The notes under the pieces: generated by a model
Told to the model about the DNA's origin: nothing
Databases searched by the model: none
The model's input: only the letters and a program-made list of their open reading frames with translations
Position numbers and translations under genes: made by a program
Part shown: positions 9,845-20,097 of the stretch, piece after piece
Layout: every line of letters begins with the position of its first letter
Numbering within the stretch: the first letter of the stretch is position 1
DNA from: Alteromonas ponticola
GTDB lineage: Bacteria; Pseudomonadota; Gammaproteobacteria; Enterobacterales; Alteromonadaceae
Assembly: GCF_012911815.1 (NCBI RefSeq)
Contig: NZ_JAATNW010000002.1
Coordinates: forward strand, 372,001 to 436,000
Length of the DNA: 64,000 nt
Reading direction: 5' to 3'

Positions 9845-11148
9845 GCCACCACCTTACGAATCGATTCATAAAACACTTTGGCGCGGTGCTCATAGTTTTC
9901 AAACATATCCAGACTGGCACACGCAGGGGAAAGCAGCACAATGTCATCAGGCCGGGCAATTTCATGCGCGGTTCTAACCGCGTCGTACATTGAACTGACG
10001 TAAGTTGCATGCGCAGTTAACGACGCAATTTGTCTACCGTCTTTACCTAACGCAATAACGTAATCAACGAATTCATCGATAGCGGGTTTAAGTGCGGTTA
10101 AATCCGCTCCCTTGCCGTCTCCGCCGGCAATAAGGATAAGTTTGCCTGATTTGATCGCACCAATCCCTGTAATTGCCGCGTGGGCTGCGCCGACATTGGT
10201 GGCTTTAGAGTCATCAATCCAGCTGATCCCGTTGTGCAATGCAATCTGCGTGCACCGATGGGGCGCTGGAATAAAGCTGTATACAGCTTCCGCAGCTTCA
10301 TCCCGCGGTAATCCCATAGCTTTGGCCAAACCCAATGCAGCCTGCACATTTAAAATATTGTGGGTACCTACCAGAGGTAACCTGGCGATTTCGAGCAAGG
10401 GCTCCGCTTCGTAGGTAATCCAGCCATCGTCAACCGAAAACCCTTCGCTGCTGGCATCGATGCCAATGGTGGTAACCGGAATATTGCTGTCAATCGGATA
10501 CGTCTCTGGATGACCGCGCCAGACAACGGCATGATCGCAATGGGTGAAAATACGCTGTTTGGCCTGCAAATAAGCAGACATGGTTTTGTGGCGATCGAGG
10601 TGGTCGTCAGACAGGTTTAACAATGCCGCTGCAGCCAGGTGTAGCGAGTGGGTCGATTCCAGTTGGAAGCTGGACAGTTCCAGTACTACACTATCATAAG
10701 GTTCCTGAGCAACTTCCAATACTGGTTTACCCACGTTGCCAGCGGCGACGGTTTTTAAACCGCACACTTTAGCAATATGCGCCAGCAGTAAGGTTACCGT
10801 GGTTTTTCCATTTGAGCCGGTAATACCCACTACTTTACTGTTAGTGACCCGTGCAAACAGTTCGACATCGCCAATTATTTCAACGTTTGCCGCGCGCGCA
10901 TGTGCAATACCCGGATGGGTCAAATCAATGCCGGGGCTGACCACCAGCACGTCGACGCCTTCCCAGAATTGTGATGATGGCGTGCCGCGCTCAACCGGCT
11001 CTGACACATCCTGTGGAATGATCGCCGTTTCACGGGTATCCCACACTTTAAGGCTGGGATTGAACTGGCGCAAAAAACGCAGGGTAGCCTGACCGGTTTT
11101 ACCCAGCCCGGCTACTACGACCGTTTTGTTTGCCAATTCGTTTAACAT
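9841..11148 (-). CDS. murD: UDP-N-acetylmuramoyl-L-alanine--D-glutamate ligase
   Basis: MurD adds D-glutamate to UDP-MurNAc-L-Ala. The 435-residue protein has an N-terminal Rossmann-type domain (VAGLGKTGQ, 12-20), the ATP loop GSNGKTT (111-117) and the Mur C-terminal domain with LLSPACASLDMF. It follows mraY by 12 bases and overlaps ftsW by four. Confidence 0.97.
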   Translation of the reverse strand: MLNELANKTVVVAGLGKTGQATLRFLRQFNPSLKVWDTRETAIIPQDVSEPVERGTPSSQFWEGVDVLVVSPGIDLTHPGIAHARAANVEIIGDVELFARVTNSKVVGITGSNGKTTVTLLLAHIAKVCGLKTVAAGNVGKPVLEVAQEPYDSVVLELSSFQLESTHSLHLAAAALLNLSDDHLDRHKTMSAYLQAKQRIFTHCDHAVVWRGHPETYPIDSNIPVTTIGIDASSEGFSVDDGWITYEAEPLLEIARLPLVGTHNILNVQAALGLAKAMGLPRDEAAEAVYSFIPAPHRCTQIALHNGISWIDDSKATNVGAAHAAITGIGAIKSGKLILIAGGDGKGADLTALKPAIDEFVDYVIALGKDGRQIASLTAHATYVSSMYDAVRTAHEIARPDDIVLLSPACASLDMFENYEHRAKVFYESIRKVVA

Positions 11149-11160
11149 TATCTGTTTTCT

Positions 11161-12243
11161 TTACCGTAACTTAAGGGTCGCTAGACCCACCAATACCAAA
11201 ATTAAAGACATGATCCAGAAACGCACTATGACGCGCGGCTCAGGCCACCCTTTCAATTCAAAATGGTGATGGATAGGCGCCATTCTGAAAATGCGCTTAC
11301 CGCGCATTTTAAATGAGCCCACCTGTAAGATGACCGATAGCGTTTCCATCACAAATACACCACCCATTATAATCAATACAATTTCCTGCCGGACCAGTAC
11401 CGCCAGAATGCCCAGCGTCCCCCCTAATGCCAGAGAACCTACATCGCCCATGAACACCTGTGCAGGATAGGTGTTGAACCATAAAAAGCCTAATCCGGCA
11501 CCCACTATTGCCGTGCACACGATAACCAGTTCACTGGTCATTGGAATATGCGGAATATTCAGGTAGGTAGAGAAGTTTACGTGCCCGGTTACGTAGGCAA
11601 AGATGGCAAAGGCGCCCGCCACTAGAATGGTAGGCACAATGGCCAGCCCGTCCAGTCCATCAGTAAGGTTTACTGCGTTGCTGGTGCCAACTACGGCAAA
11701 GTATACAATCACCAGATAGAATAACCCGAGCTGTGGCATTACGTTTTTGAAAAACGGCACTAACAGGGCTGTCTCTGAAGGCAGCACAGCCGTGCTGTAT
11801 AAATAAAAAGCCACACCAATAGCGATAACCGACTGCCAAAAGTATTTCCAGCGGGCAATCAGGCCTTTAGGATCTTTACGAATTACCTTACGGTAATCAT
11901 CGATAAAGCCGATGATGCCATAGCCAATCACCACACTTAGGGTGACCAGTACATAGCGATTAGTTAAGTCAGCCCATAACAGCACGCTGGTGACAATGGC
12001 CGATAAAATCAACAGGCCGCCCATGGTCGGCGTACCCGCTTTAGACAAATGGCTTCGCGGGCCATCATCGCGTACGGTCTGTCCAATCTGCATTCGCTGC
12101 AGGGCACGAATCATTTTCGGCCCGATAATTATTGCAATAAGCAATGCCGTCAGGGTGCTGAGTATTGCCCGCATGGTCAGGTACGAAAAGACGTTAAACG
12201 CCGATTCGTACTGCGTTAGCCAGTCAGCCAGCCAAATTAGCAT
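11161..12243 (-). CDS. mraY: Phospho-N-acetylmuramoyl-pentapeptide transferase
   Basis: MraY moves phospho-MurNAc-pentapeptide from UDP to undecaprenyl phosphate, making lipid I in the inner membrane. The 360-residue protein has about ten membrane helices, the FIDDYRK motif (113-119) with two Asp residues, the [10 protein letters not shown] motif (192-201) and the C-terminal MAPIHHHFE cluster. All are characteristic of the family. It overlaps the end of murF by seven bases. Confidence 0.98.
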   Translation of the reverse strand: MLIWLADWLTQYESAFNVFSYLTMRAILSTLTALLIAIIIGPKMIRALQRMQIGQTVRDDGPRSHLSKAGTPTMGGLLILSAIVTSVLLWADLTNRYVLVTLSVVIGYGIIGFIDDYRKVIRKDPKGLIARWKYFWQSVIAIGVAFYLYSTAVLPSETALLVPFFKNVMPQLGLFYLVIVYFAVVGTSNAVNLTDGLDGLAIVPTILVAGAFAIFAYVTGHVNFSTYLNIPHIPMTSELVIVCTAIVGAGLGFLWFNTYPAQVFMGDVGSLALGGTLGILAVLVRQEIVLIIMGGVFVMETLSVILQVGSFKMRGKRIFRMAPIHHHFELKGWPEPRVIVRFWIMSLILVLVGLATLKLR

Positions 12244-13640
12244 GCGATACGCTCCCGACGGCGATCAAGCTTTCCCACGGGGGAGTCCTCGATAGCTGCG
12301 ACAACCCGTTCCATCCGTGAACTACGCGAACCTTTTACCAAAATAGAAATATCACGTTGTTCTATAGCGAGGGTATCTTCCAGGTTATTTATCAGACTTT
12401 CAATGTCACTGAAATGATGACCGTTAGGGCCAAATACCGCACTGGCACATTGACTTAACACGCCTAAGGTAATAATGGTATCAATGCCTTTATCCAGCGC
12501 GTACTGTCCAACTTGTTCATGGTAATAACGTGCTTTCTCGCCCAGCTCTGCCATATCGCCTAGAATCAGTACCCGCTTGCCGGAAAAGCTGGCTAAGGTA
12601 TCAATGGCGGCTGACACTGATGCCACATTGGCGTTGTAGGTATCGTCTAACAGGCGCACCTGGCTGGTCAGCATTTTGACATTCAAGCGGCCTTTGACCT
12701 GGGCCATATTCAGCAAACCGTCACGCACGTCGTCCAGCGTCGCGCCCACCTGCAGTGACAGTGCCGCAGCCACCAGTGCATTGCCCACATTGTGGATACC
12801 CGGAATGTTCAATTGAATGGACACCTGCCCTTGCGGACAAATTAATTCAAATTCGGCACAGCCATTGAGTCCTACAGTGATTTCCTGTGCGGTAAAATCA
12901 GCTTCGTTTTGCTGGTCAGGAGAAAATGTTAACACGTTGTTGTAGCGCAGTTTGCCACGCCAAAGGTTAGCGAACTGGCTGTCAACGTTGATGATGGCTA
13001 CACCATGTTCATCCAGCCCCTTGAATATTTCGCTCTTTGCACGCGCCACGCCAAGCAGGCTGCCGAAGCCCTCCAGATGAGATGCTGCCGCATTGACAAT
13101 GGTCGCTACATCAGGCTTGACCAGATTGGTGGTGTAGGCAATTTCACCTAAATGATTGGCGCCAAGCTCCATCACCGCAAAATCGTGGTCTGGCTCAAGC
13201 CGTAATAAGGTTAACGGCACGCCGATATCATTATTAAAGTTGCCTTTGGTAGCTAGTACATTGCCACGTCGTGACAGGATGGCCGCAGTCATTTCTTTTA
13301 CGGTGGTTTTGCCCGAGCTGCCGGTAATCGCAATGGTTTTTGGATTCACTTCGCGTTTTACGGCCGCACCTAGTTCACCCAAGGCCTGCTTGGTATCTCT
13401 AACGTAAATGACGGGTAAATCTGTCTCTATTTTTTCACTGGCGATCACCGCACTCGCACCGGCATTCTGCGCATTTTTGACAAACGCATGGCCATTAAAA
13501 TTGTCGCCGACCAACGCTAAGTACACGTCGCCAGATTGTAAGGTGCGGGTATCGGTGCTGATGTTGGTTACCTCACCATCCTGCCCTTCTAACCGGCCGT
13601 TTGTTTGTTGCGCAATCCATGACAGCTTTGTTGTTATCAT
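12237..13640 (-). CDS. murF: UDP-MurNAc-tripeptide--D-alanyl-D-alanine ligase
   Basis: MurF attaches the D-Ala-D-Ala made by DdlB to complete the UDP-MurNAc-pentapeptide. The 467-residue protein contains the ATP loop GSSGKTT (107-113), the [10 protein letters not shown] motif and the [11 protein letters not shown] motif of the central domain. Its start overlaps the murE stop by four bases. Confidence 0.97.
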   Translation of the reverse strand: MITTKLSWIAQQTNGRLEGQDGEVTNISTDTRTLQSGDVYLALVGDNFNGHAFVKNAQNAGASAVIASEKIETDLPVIYVRDTKQALGELGAAVKREVNPKTIAITGSSGKTTVKEMTAAILSRRGNVLATKGNFNNDIGVPLTLLRLEPDHDFAVMELGANHLGEIAYTTNLVKPDVATIVNAAASHLEGFGSLLGVARAKSEIFKGLDEHGVAIINVDSQFANLWRGKLRYNNVLTFSPDQQNEADFTAQEITVGLNGCAEFELICPQGQVSIQLNIPGIHNVGNALVAAALSLQVGATLDDVRDGLLNMAQVKGRLNVKMLTSQVRLLDDTYNANVASVSAAIDTLASFSGKRVLILGDMAELGEKARYYHEQVGQYALDKGIDTIITLGVLSQCASAVFGPNGHHFSDIESLINNLEDTLAIEQRDISILVKGSRSSRMERVVAAIEDSPVGKLDRRRERIAC

Positions 13641-15166
13641 TTGCTGTACTCCTGTTGTAAACGGGCTATTACTTCTCGCTCGTTATAATCGGTGCGATTG
13701 TTACCAATGATCTGATAATCTTCGTGGCCTTTACCGGCAACCACAATTAAGTCGCCAGGTTTACTCTTGCTCAGGCAATAGCGAATGGCCTTTTCTCTAT
13801 CTGCCTCAAAAACCGCTTTTTCAGGTCGCGTTAAACCCTGCTTAATCTCTTCGGCAATCGCTGCCGGCTTTTCCGAGCGGCTATTATCGGTGGTAATAAT
13901 AATATGGCTGGCATTCAACTCTGCCACCTGCCCCATCAATGGACGTTTACCTTTGTCTCGATCGCCACCGCAGCCAAACACGCACCAGATATCGCCCTGG
14001 GTGTGCTGTTTAGCGCTGGTTAATACTTTTTCCAATGCATCCGGGGTGTGTGCGTAATCTACCACCACGTTACCTGATTGATTGAACGGAAATATTTCCA
14101 TGCGACCTGGTACAGGATGCACATTGCCGATCACCTTGATGATCTCATCAAAGCGTTCACCCTGCGCAAGCAATGCGGCAACTGCGCTTAAGGTGTTATA
14201 AATGTTAAAGGTTCCAAATAGTGGAATGCTAACCTCAGCACTTCCCCAACTGCTTTGCAACGTAAAGCTGCATCCTTCAGCATGATAGCGAACGTTTGTG
14301 GCAATGCAGTGGCTTTCTGAGGTGATTTGCGGGTCAACCTCATTCACCCCTGTCCAGATGATGTTAAGCTTGCGATCAGCGAATTTTTTCCAATTCTGGC
14401 TTTCTGGATCCTGCGCGTTTAACACCACCGTATGCAAACCCGCCTGCTTTAACAATTGACGTTTGGCCTGCGCGTATTCGTCCATGTTGGCATGATAATC
14501 AAGGTGGTCCCGACTGAGATTAGTGAATACAGCAATATCGGTTTTTACCTGACTGATGCGTCCTTGCACAATGGCGTGAGAGGAAGCCTCAAACGCGGCC
14601 TGCCCCGCATCCAGCTGTACAAACTCAGCCAGAATGTACTGAATACGAATAGGATCAGGGGTCGTAGTCCCATCAGGTTCAGGCGTGTATTCAGTTTCTT
14701 TGCCTTCATACAAACCGTGACCTAACGTGCCAATTGCGCCACTGCGCGTGCCCAGCATCGATTTAAGCTGCGTTGCCAGCTGCACTACTGACGTTTTGCC
14801 GTTGGTTCCGGTTACCGCAATGGTGGACATTTTTTGCGCTGGGTAATCATAAAATGCTGCGGCCAGCGATGAGACCATGTCGGGTAAGTCGTACAGGGAA
14901 ATGATCACACTGCTGCCACGCATTTCCAGGTGACCATGTTCAGATTTATCTTCGGTTTGCGCGAGGATGACTTTTGCGCCCAGACTGATTGCTTGTGGAA
15001 TAAAATCACGACCATCAAGGGCGTGCCCTTTGACCGCCACGAAAGCCAGACGCGTGGTGACTTCACGGCTATCAAGAGTGAGTCCACAAATACGAATGTC
15101 GGGTGCATCTACACCAAACTTTGCCATCAACGCACGGGTACTTTGAACGAATGCACTAACTACCAT
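13637..15166 (-). CDS. murE: UDP-MurNAc-L-Ala-D-Glu--meso-diaminopimelate ligase
   Basis: MurE adds the third stem-peptide residue. The 509-residue protein has the ATP loop GTNGKTS (120-126), the FEASSHAIVQGR region and YAHTPDAL. The pocket that selects meso-diaminopimelate is normally DNPR. Here residues 427-430 read DNSR (codons GAT AAT AGC CGC), so the Arg that contacts the free carboxylate is kept and the Pro is replaced by Ser. The retained Arg and the taxon argue that the substrate is still meso-diaminopimelate. It overlaps ftsI by 11 bases and murF by four. Confidence 0.97.
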   Translation of the reverse strand: MVVSAFVQSTRALMAKFGVDAPDIRICGLTLDSREVTTRLAFVAVKGHALDGRDFIPQAISLGAKVILAQTEDKSEHGHLEMRGSSVIISLYDLPDMVSSLAAAFYDYPAQKMSTIAVTGTNGKTSVVQLATQLKSMLGTRSGAIGTLGHGLYEGKETEYTPEPDGTTTPDPIRIQYILAEFVQLDAGQAAFEASSHAIVQGRISQVKTDIAVFTNLSRDHLDYHANMDEYAQAKRQLLKQAGLHTVVLNAQDPESQNWKKFADRKLNIIWTGVNEVDPQITSESHCIATNVRYHAEGCSFTLQSSWGSAEVSIPLFGTFNIYNTLSAVAALLAQGERFDEIIKVIGNVHPVPGRMEIFPFNQSGNVVVDYAHTPDALEKVLTSAKQHTQGDIWCVFGCGGDRDKGKRPLMGQVAELNASHIIITTDNSRSEKPAAIAEEIKQGLTRPEKAVFEADREKAIRYCLSKSKPGDLIVVAGKGHEDYQIIGNNRTDYNEREVIARLQQEYSK

Positions 15167-16928
15167 TGCCCGCTCCTTTTAACCACTGAGTTGACGTAAC
15201 CTGACGATCATCAGGCGGTACGTTCATGAGTTGAAGCGCTCCCCCCATAATTTTGGAAAATACCGGGGCTGCGGTATCACCGGCATGGTAAAGATCGCCA
15301 CCCGGCTCATTAATAAGTACGATCGTTACCAGCCTTGGGTTAGTCAGCGGGGCTAAACCTGCAAAAATGTTTACATACTCTTCACCATAGCCGCCGGCTA
15401 CCGCTTTTCGGCTGGTACCGGTTTTACCCGCAACACGGTAGCCCTGCACTTTGGCCTTTTTACCCGAACCATCTTCCTGCGTTACGCTTTCCATCATATC
15501 GATGATCGCTTTGGCATTGTGCTCGCTGATAACGCGCTCTTCGTGCGGCTTCCAACTGGTGGATTGGGGCTTATGGACAATATTTAGCGGGCGCTTGATA
15601 CCGCCGTTGGCCAGTGTGGCATACATGCGACCCAGCTGTGCGGTGGTCACTGATATGCCGTAACCAAACGACAGCGTGGCCAATTCAAATTCAGACCAGC
15701 GACTACGTTCGTGAAATATGCCATTGGCTTCACCTGGCATATTAGTGCCCGTATCGGTCATCAGGCCCAGATTATAGTATGTGTCCAGTAAAAAGTTTTT
15801 AGGAACGGACAGCGCGAGTTTCGAGGTGCCCATATTACTGGAATGCTGAATGATTTCTTCCAGCGACAGTTTACCGTAGTTACGAAAATCTTTAACCAGA
15901 CTGCCACCTAGTCGCATCCAGCCCGGCGAGGTATCGATAATGTCATCCACCTGAGTCTGACCAAATTCCAACGCAGCTAACACGGCCAGTGGTTTAAGTG
16001 ATGAGCCCGGCTCAAATGCGTCGGTAATCACACGATTGCGCATCCGATGCGCAGAAACGTTGTCACGATCGTTGGGGTTGAAAGACGGTGCGTTGACCAT
16101 AGCCAGAATGTCGCCACTTTCCACGTCTACCACTAATGCCGATGCTGAGGTGGCTTTGTAATACAGCATGGCCTCTTTGATTTCGCGATAAGCCAGGGCC
16201 TGTATCCGCTGATCGATGGTCAACTGCACCGTACCAGCCGCTTCACCTGCTTCTGACTGTAAAATCTCCACCTGACGGCCCTTGGCATCACGGCGGATCA
16301 CCCGAGAACCTGGCGTCCCGGTGAGCCAATCGTTGTAAAGCCGCTCCAGCCCCTCGATGCCGTTATCGTCGACGTCGGTAATGCCTATCAGTTGTGCGGT
16401 AACTTCCCCATTCGGGTAGTAACGACGGCTTTCCTGACGCAGGTAGATACCCGGTATTTTCAATTCTTCTACGTACTCGGCCATCGCGGGCGATACCTGA
16501 CGCTGTAAATACACAAAGCGGCGTGCGGGATTGGTGACTTTGCTGCGCAGCGACTCCACGTCCTGACCCAACACTTCTGCCAGTGCTTCCCAACGGCGAT
16601 GCTTTGACAGCCCATCTTGCTGATGGATAATTTTAGGATCAGCATAAATAGCGCGAACCGGCACACTCACCGCCAGTTCTACCCCATTACGATCGGTAAT
16701 TAATCCCCGGTAGCTGGGCATGTTGCGGGTTCTAAGGGTGCGGTTATCGCCTTGCTGAATTAGATTATCCGGCGATATCACCTGAATGTACGCAGCGCGC
16801 ACAGCCAGACCGGTAAACACCAGGATTATGGCCATTAATACAACCACAAAACGCCAATGTACCAGCGAAGGGGTGACGTTTTGCTTCGCGCCAGTGCGTT
16901 TGTTAGCTGAGCGGATTGCAATGGTCAT
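15156..16928 (-). CDS. ftsI: Septal peptidoglycan transpeptidase FtsI (PBP3)
   Basis: FtsI is the class B penicillin-binding protein that cross-links septal peptidoglycan with FtsW. The 590-residue protein has one N-terminal membrane helix (about 27-48), a dimerisation/pedestal domain and the transpeptidase domain with all three active-site motifs: SSLK (309-312, nucleophile Ser309), SSN (363-365) and KTGT (502-505). Its start base coincides with the final base of ftsL. Confidence 0.98.
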   Translation of the reverse strand: MTIAIRSANKRTGAKQNVTPSLVHWRFVVVLMAIILVFTGLAVRAAYIQVISPDNLIQQGDNRTLRTRNMPSYRGLITDRNGVELAVSVPVRAIYADPKIIHQQDGLSKHRRWEALAEVLGQDVESLRSKVTNPARRFVYLQRQVSPAMAEYVEELKIPGIYLRQESRRYYPNGEVTAQLIGITDVDDNGIEGLERLYNDWLTGTPGSRVIRRDAKGRQVEILQSEAGEAAGTVQLTIDQRIQALAYREIKEAMLYYKATSASALVVDVESGDILAMVNAPSFNPNDRDNVSAHRMRNRVITDAFEPGSSLKPLAVLAALEFGQTQVDDIIDTSPGWMRLGGSLVKDFRNYGKLSLEEIIQHSSNMGTSKLALSVPKNFLLDTYYNLGLMTDTGTNMPGEANGIFHERSRWSEFELATLSFGYGISVTTAQLGRMYATLANGGIKRPLNIVHKPQSTSWKPHEERVISEHNAKAIIDMMESVTQEDGSGKKAKVQGYRVAGKTGTSRKAVAGGYGEEYVNIFAGLAPLTNPRLVTIVLINEPGGDLYHAGDTAAPVFSKIMGGALQLMNVPPDDRQVTSTQWLKGAGNGS

Positions 16929-17257
16929 CAGAATCGCACCACCACTTCTTCATCTACCGTCGGCCGACGCATGTTAAGATGCTTCTCCACCAGCGCTTCG
17001 ATACGGTTGTGTTCAGTCAACGCACGTTGTTCTAACACCAGGTTGCGCCATTCCACATCCAGCGCATCTTTTTCTTCCATCTGCTGTTCCAGCGCGATAA
17101 TTTGCTGGCGATTGTTGTGAGTACTTAAAATGACCGCAAAGCCGCTGACGATAACCATTAAATACAACAAAACCCGCAGCTTGTTGCGGGTAAGATCACT
17201 GATTAAAATCAGCAGTAAATTAAAGTTTGTCGAAGATGACTTGTCAGATTTGCTCAT
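16928..17257 (-). CDS. ftsL: Cell division protein FtsL
   Basis: FtsL is a small bitopic division protein that pairs with FtsB and binds FtsQ. The 109 residues contain a basic cytoplasmic end, one membrane helix (about 28-46) and a periplasmic coiled coil (about 48-95) rich in Gln, Glu and Leu. It sits between rsmH and ftsI, overlapping rsmH by four bases. Sequence is poorly conserved in this family, so position and topology carry the call. Confidence 0.94.
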   Translation of the reverse strand: MSKSDKSSSTNFNLLLILISDLTRNKLRVLLYLMVIVSGFAVILSTHNNRQQIIALEQQMEEKDALDVEWRNLVLEQRALTEHNRIEALVEKHLNMRRPTVDEEVVVRF

Positions 17258-18189
17258 AGCTTCTGTGCCACCCTAAGTACGGAGCTTCTGGCCCGGACAT
17301 TTTTGTCTATTTCTGCCTGACTGGGTTTAATCGCTTTGCCCATTCCTTTGAGTACTTTGTCAGCATCGATTTCTGCCTGCGTAATAGGAAGGCCCGCAGG
17401 GACAGATTTTCCTTTGCTTTGCTCTTTGATAAAGCGTTTTACCAGCCGGTCCTCCAAAGAATGAAAAGAGATAACCGCTAGCATTCCGCCAGATTTCAGT
17501 ACGGCAGTCGCCGCTTTGAGCCCTTGTCTGAGTTGATCAAGCTCAGCGTTGATATAAATTCGGATCCCTTGAAACGCGCGTGTGGCAGGATGCTTATACT
17601 TATCTTTGACTGGCACCGCTTCATCAATCAGTTTTGCCAGCTGCAACGTGCGTTCAATAGGAGTGTGTTGACGCTGATTAACAATCGCATGGGCAATACG
17701 TTTACCGAATTTTTCCTCACCAAATTCTTTGATGACCTGTGTTATATCCTGCTCTTCGGCATGCGCCAGCCATTGCGCTGCGCTTTCACCACGCGTGGTG
17801 TCCATACGCATGTCTAATGGACCATCACGCAGAAAGCTGAACCCACGTTCGGCGTCATCCAATTGCGGCGACGACACCCCTAAATCCATTAACACGCCAT
17901 CAATCTTACCCGCCAATTCCTGTTCGCGCAGTGCGTCAGCCATTTCTGCAAATGGGCGGTGGATAATGGTAAAGCGCGGATCGTCGGCGAGTAACCTGGC
18001 TGCTTCGATCGCTTGTGGATCGCGGTCGAACGCAATCAAGCGTCCTTTGTCAGATAAGTGCTGGAGGATGGCGCGTGAATGCCCACCACGGCCGAAGGTC
18101 GCGTCTACGTAAATTCCGTCAGGATCGATGGCTAATGCATGGATGCATTCGTTTAGAAGCACCGATGCATGAGAAAGTGGCGCGCTCAT
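17254..18189 (-). CDS. rsmH: 16S rRNA (cytosine1402-N4)-methyltransferase
   Basis: RsmH (MraW) methylates N4 of C1402 in the 16S rRNA decoding centre. The 311-residue protein starts with HASVLLNE, has the S-adenosylmethionine motif [11 protein letters not shown] (28-38), [11 protein letters not shown] and the family signature ISFHSLEDR. It overlaps mraZ and ftsL by four bases each, as in most dcw clusters. Confidence 0.97.
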   Translation of the reverse strand: MSAPLSHASVLLNECIHALAIDPDGIYVDATFGRGGHSRAILQHLSDKGRLIAFDRDPQAIEAARLLADDPRFTIIHRPFAEMADALREQELAGKIDGVLMDLGVSSPQLDDAERGFSFLRDGPLDMRMDTTRGESAAQWLAHAEEQDITQVIKEFGEEKFGKRIAHAIVNQRQHTPIERTLQLAKLIDEAVPVKDKYKHPATRAFQGIRIYINAELDQLRQGLKAATAVLKSGGMLAVISFHSLEDRLVKRFIKEQSKGKSVPAGLPITQAEIDADKVLKGMGKAIKPSQAEIDKNVRARSSVLRVAQKL

Positions 18190-18644
18190 AATGAGAAATC
18201 CTGTAAACGCTCGGTAAGTTCAAAATTACCTTCGCGTTCCGCTTCCATATCAGTTTCAATTTGACCAGCCCAGTTTTCCGCACTCCAAACTTCAAATTTG
18301 TTCAGCTGACCCACTAACATCACTTCTTTTTCAAGGCCAGCATGCAGACGCAATGGAGAAGGCAGCACAAAGCGGCCATTTTTGTCCATTTCAGCTTCAG
18401 TTGCATAACCTAGTAAGAGACGTTGCATACGACGTTCGGCGGGAACCATACTGGAGAATTTGCTGAGTTTCAGCTCGATTTCTTCCCATTCGGGAAGTGG
18501 GTAAAGTAGCAAACAGCTTTGCTGTGTGTCGATGGTACAAACCAGTTGTCCGTTACAATCATCAAGCAGTGGCTGACGGTATTTTGTTGGTATTGCCAGC
18601 CTACCTTTTGTGTCAAGATTGATTGCATTAGCGCCGCGGAACAT
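18186..18644 (-). CDS. mraZ: Transcriptional regulator MraZ
   Basis: MraZ is a double AbrB-like (swapped-hairpin) DNA-binding protein that represses its own dcw promoter in E. coli. The 152-residue protein opens [19 protein letters not shown], the family start, and repeats the DxxGR pattern as DKNGRFVLP in the second half. The start is ATG 18644 by homology; the ribosome-binding site is AAAGG nine or so bases upstream. Five candidate MraZ boxes lie in the promoter before it. Confidence 0.97.
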   Translation of the reverse strand: MFRGANAINLDTKGRLAIPTKYRQPLLDDCNGQLVCTIDTQQSCLLLYPLPEWEEIELKLSKFSSMVPAERRMQRLLLGYATEAEMDKNGRFVLPSPLRLHAGLEKEVMLVGQLNKFEVWSAENWAGQIETDMEAEREGNFELTERLQDFSL

Positions 18645-18722
18645 TCCCCTAGCCTTTTATATTATGTTGCTGCTGTTTTTCTAGTCTGTGTGTGTTCTGG
18701 TTTGTAGTAATTTGCTAATCGA

Positions 18723-18779
18723 TCCACAATTTGCCACTTTTACCCACTGGTTGACAGTTTAGGTACCACCTTGCCCCAC
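18723..18779 (-). promoter_or_regulatory. Five MraZ-box-like GTGG repeats
   Basis: Read in the direction of dcw transcription the repeats are GTGGG (18779-18775), GTGGT (18769-18765), GTGGG (18747-18743), GTGGC (18737-18733) and GTGGA (18727-18723). Members of each cluster are spaced exactly ten bases start to start, and the clusters are 22 bases apart, so all could face the same side of the helix. E. coli MraZ binds GTGGG-type direct repeats separated by five bases. The first pair sits between the -35 and -10, which suits repression. Binding is inferred. Confidence 0.7.
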
Positions 18780-18785
18780 TGTCAA
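18756..18785 (-). promoter_or_regulatory. dcw (Pmra-type) promoter
   Basis: On the minus strand TTGACA (18785-18780) is a perfect -35 box. It is followed after 18 bases by TAAACT (18761-18756), a 4/6 match to the -10 box. The -35 lies inside an inverted repeat, TTGACAGT (18751-18758) with ACTGTCAA (18778-18785). The leader to mraZ would be about 105 bases. Confidence 0.6.
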
Positions 18786-18961
18786 GCAAAAAAATGAGCG
18801 GAAACCCACGTAACTGCTGGCTTATAACTGTTTTTGCATACAGTGGTAGCGGTAAAGTCGCTGAATTAGTGCGAGAAAAAAGGCAAACGGTGGGATGAAA
18901 AAAAAACATTAAATAAAATGAGCGAGGTGTTTTTCGTGGTAATTGAAGCGTAGCGATGGCA

Positions 18962-19002
18962 GTAAAGAAAAAGGCGAAGAGTAAATACTTACTTTTCGCC
19001 TT
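18962..19002 (-). terminator. Terminator after the SapC-family gene
   Basis: AAGGCGAAGAGTAA (18971-18984) pairs along its whole length with TTACTTTTCGCCTT (18989-19002), with one G-T wobble and a four-base loop. On the minus strand it is followed by TTTCTTTACT. It lies about 50 bases after the stop of the SapC-family gene and separates it from the dcw cluster. Confidence 0.85.
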
Positions 19003-19050
19003 CGTATCAGCTTATGCTCGGCTGTCGATTTAACTTATTCGACGTTCGAA

Positions 19051-19824
19051 TTACTGTTGTTTTTCGTCTGACTCTGCTTGTTGGCCCTGTTCTGGCTCAG
19101 CACCAATTTGCATATTAACAATTGGGTTAGATGTGTGCTTGGACAACTCAATCAAACGGTTTAATTGACCCAAAGACATCATCATGGCGTAAATTGCGCC
19201 CATGAAACCGGCTTTATGCAACTCAACCACTCTATCATCGTCCAGTTCGATAAGTTTTTTCTCGTTGATGCTCATCATGCCAGTGACATTGCGCTGTGTG
19301 CCGTCCTCGTAAATGACACGGATGCGGATAGCTTCAAGCAAATCCAGTTCAGTGATTTGCTTAACAAAGCGTTGAGTGGTTAGTTCACTGTTCGCCAGGT
19401 CAGCCAAAAACTGCTGACGATTTTTCAGAAAATCAGACGCTTCGCCTTCCTCATTAAACAATGGTAAACCATCATCTGCCAGTAACGCACTGTTCTCGTC
19501 GATAAATACACCCAGTTTGTCGCCATCAGGGCGCACATCAAATGGATAACGAAGAATATTCATAGGCACGTGCGGCGCCTGCCACTGACCTTCAGATAAA
19601 TATAAGTTCTGGCCTTGTTCCACACCCAGCATAGCTACGATGTGGAAACGCTCTGAACTCGGATCTTTAATTAATACAATCGGCATCGCGCTGGCCAGTC
19701 GAGCAAATTCTTTAATCGACGCTGCGGCAAGATGGGTATTCTGCGCATATTCAAAGCTGTGCTTTGTTACGATTTTGATGTCTTTATGTTTTTCTTTATC
19801 CAGTGGGATATAGTTAGCTGCCAT
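19051..19824 (-). CDS. SapC family protein
   Basis: The 257-residue protein matches the SapC family in its layout: an N-terminal HSFEYAQNTHLA region, the SLYxSEGQWQ-like LYLSEGQWQAPHVPMNILRYPF motif at about 126-150 and an acidic middle segment. No signal peptide or membrane helix is seen, so it is probably cytoplasmic. Family members were named from a Campylobacter S-layer locus, but in marine gammaproteobacteria they usually accompany TonB receptors and tryptophan-halogenase-like genes. Here it stands alone upstream of the dcw promoter. The biochemical role is unknown. Confidence 0.75.
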   Translation of the reverse strand: MAANYIPLDKEKHKDIKIVTKHSFEYAQNTHLAAASIKEFARLASAMPIVLIKDPSSERFHIVAMLGVEQGQNLYLSEGQWQAPHVPMNILRYPFDVRPDGDKLGVFIDENSALLADDGLPLFNEEGEASDFLKNRQQFLADLANSELTTQRFVKQITELDLLEAIRIRVIYEDGTQRNVTGMMSINEKKLIELDDDRVVELHKAGFMGAIYAMMMSLGQLNRLIELSKHTSNPIVNMQIGAEPEQGQQAESDEKQQ

Positions 19825-20097
19825 AATTTATTTCCAATTTCTCTTATGCGGCGAATGGCATGGCTGTATCAACAACCCGCTTGAATGATTTCTTTCGCCA
19901 TTTATTTTACGCCCACCCGACCTCTGTCCAGCGGATCTGGCGGGCAGTATGGCTTATTTTTTTTCTCAAGTCACGGGGCAGTTTTAGCAAATTGCATGTG
20001 GCTTAATTGTAATGCGGCTTTTTGCCTAATTCAGTTGTAGTAACTGCCTGAATCCCTTACGCTTAGCTATATCAGGATAGAGTTAGAGAGAGTTTTT

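Larger units (their letters stand above)
18645..19050. other. Intergenic region between sapC-like gene and mraZ
   Basis: This 406-base gap holds the dcw promoter with repeated GTGG boxes (18723-18785) and the terminator of the upstream SapC-family gene (18971-19002). The stretch 18786-18970 shows no convincing gene. A 64-codon frame on the minus strand overlaps the promoter, has no family features and is not called. Confidence 0.7.

Noticed and set aside
18715..18909. 64-codon minus-strand frame upstream of mraZ
   Set aside because: It covers the dcw promoter and repeat boxes and has low-complexity, non-protein-like composition.
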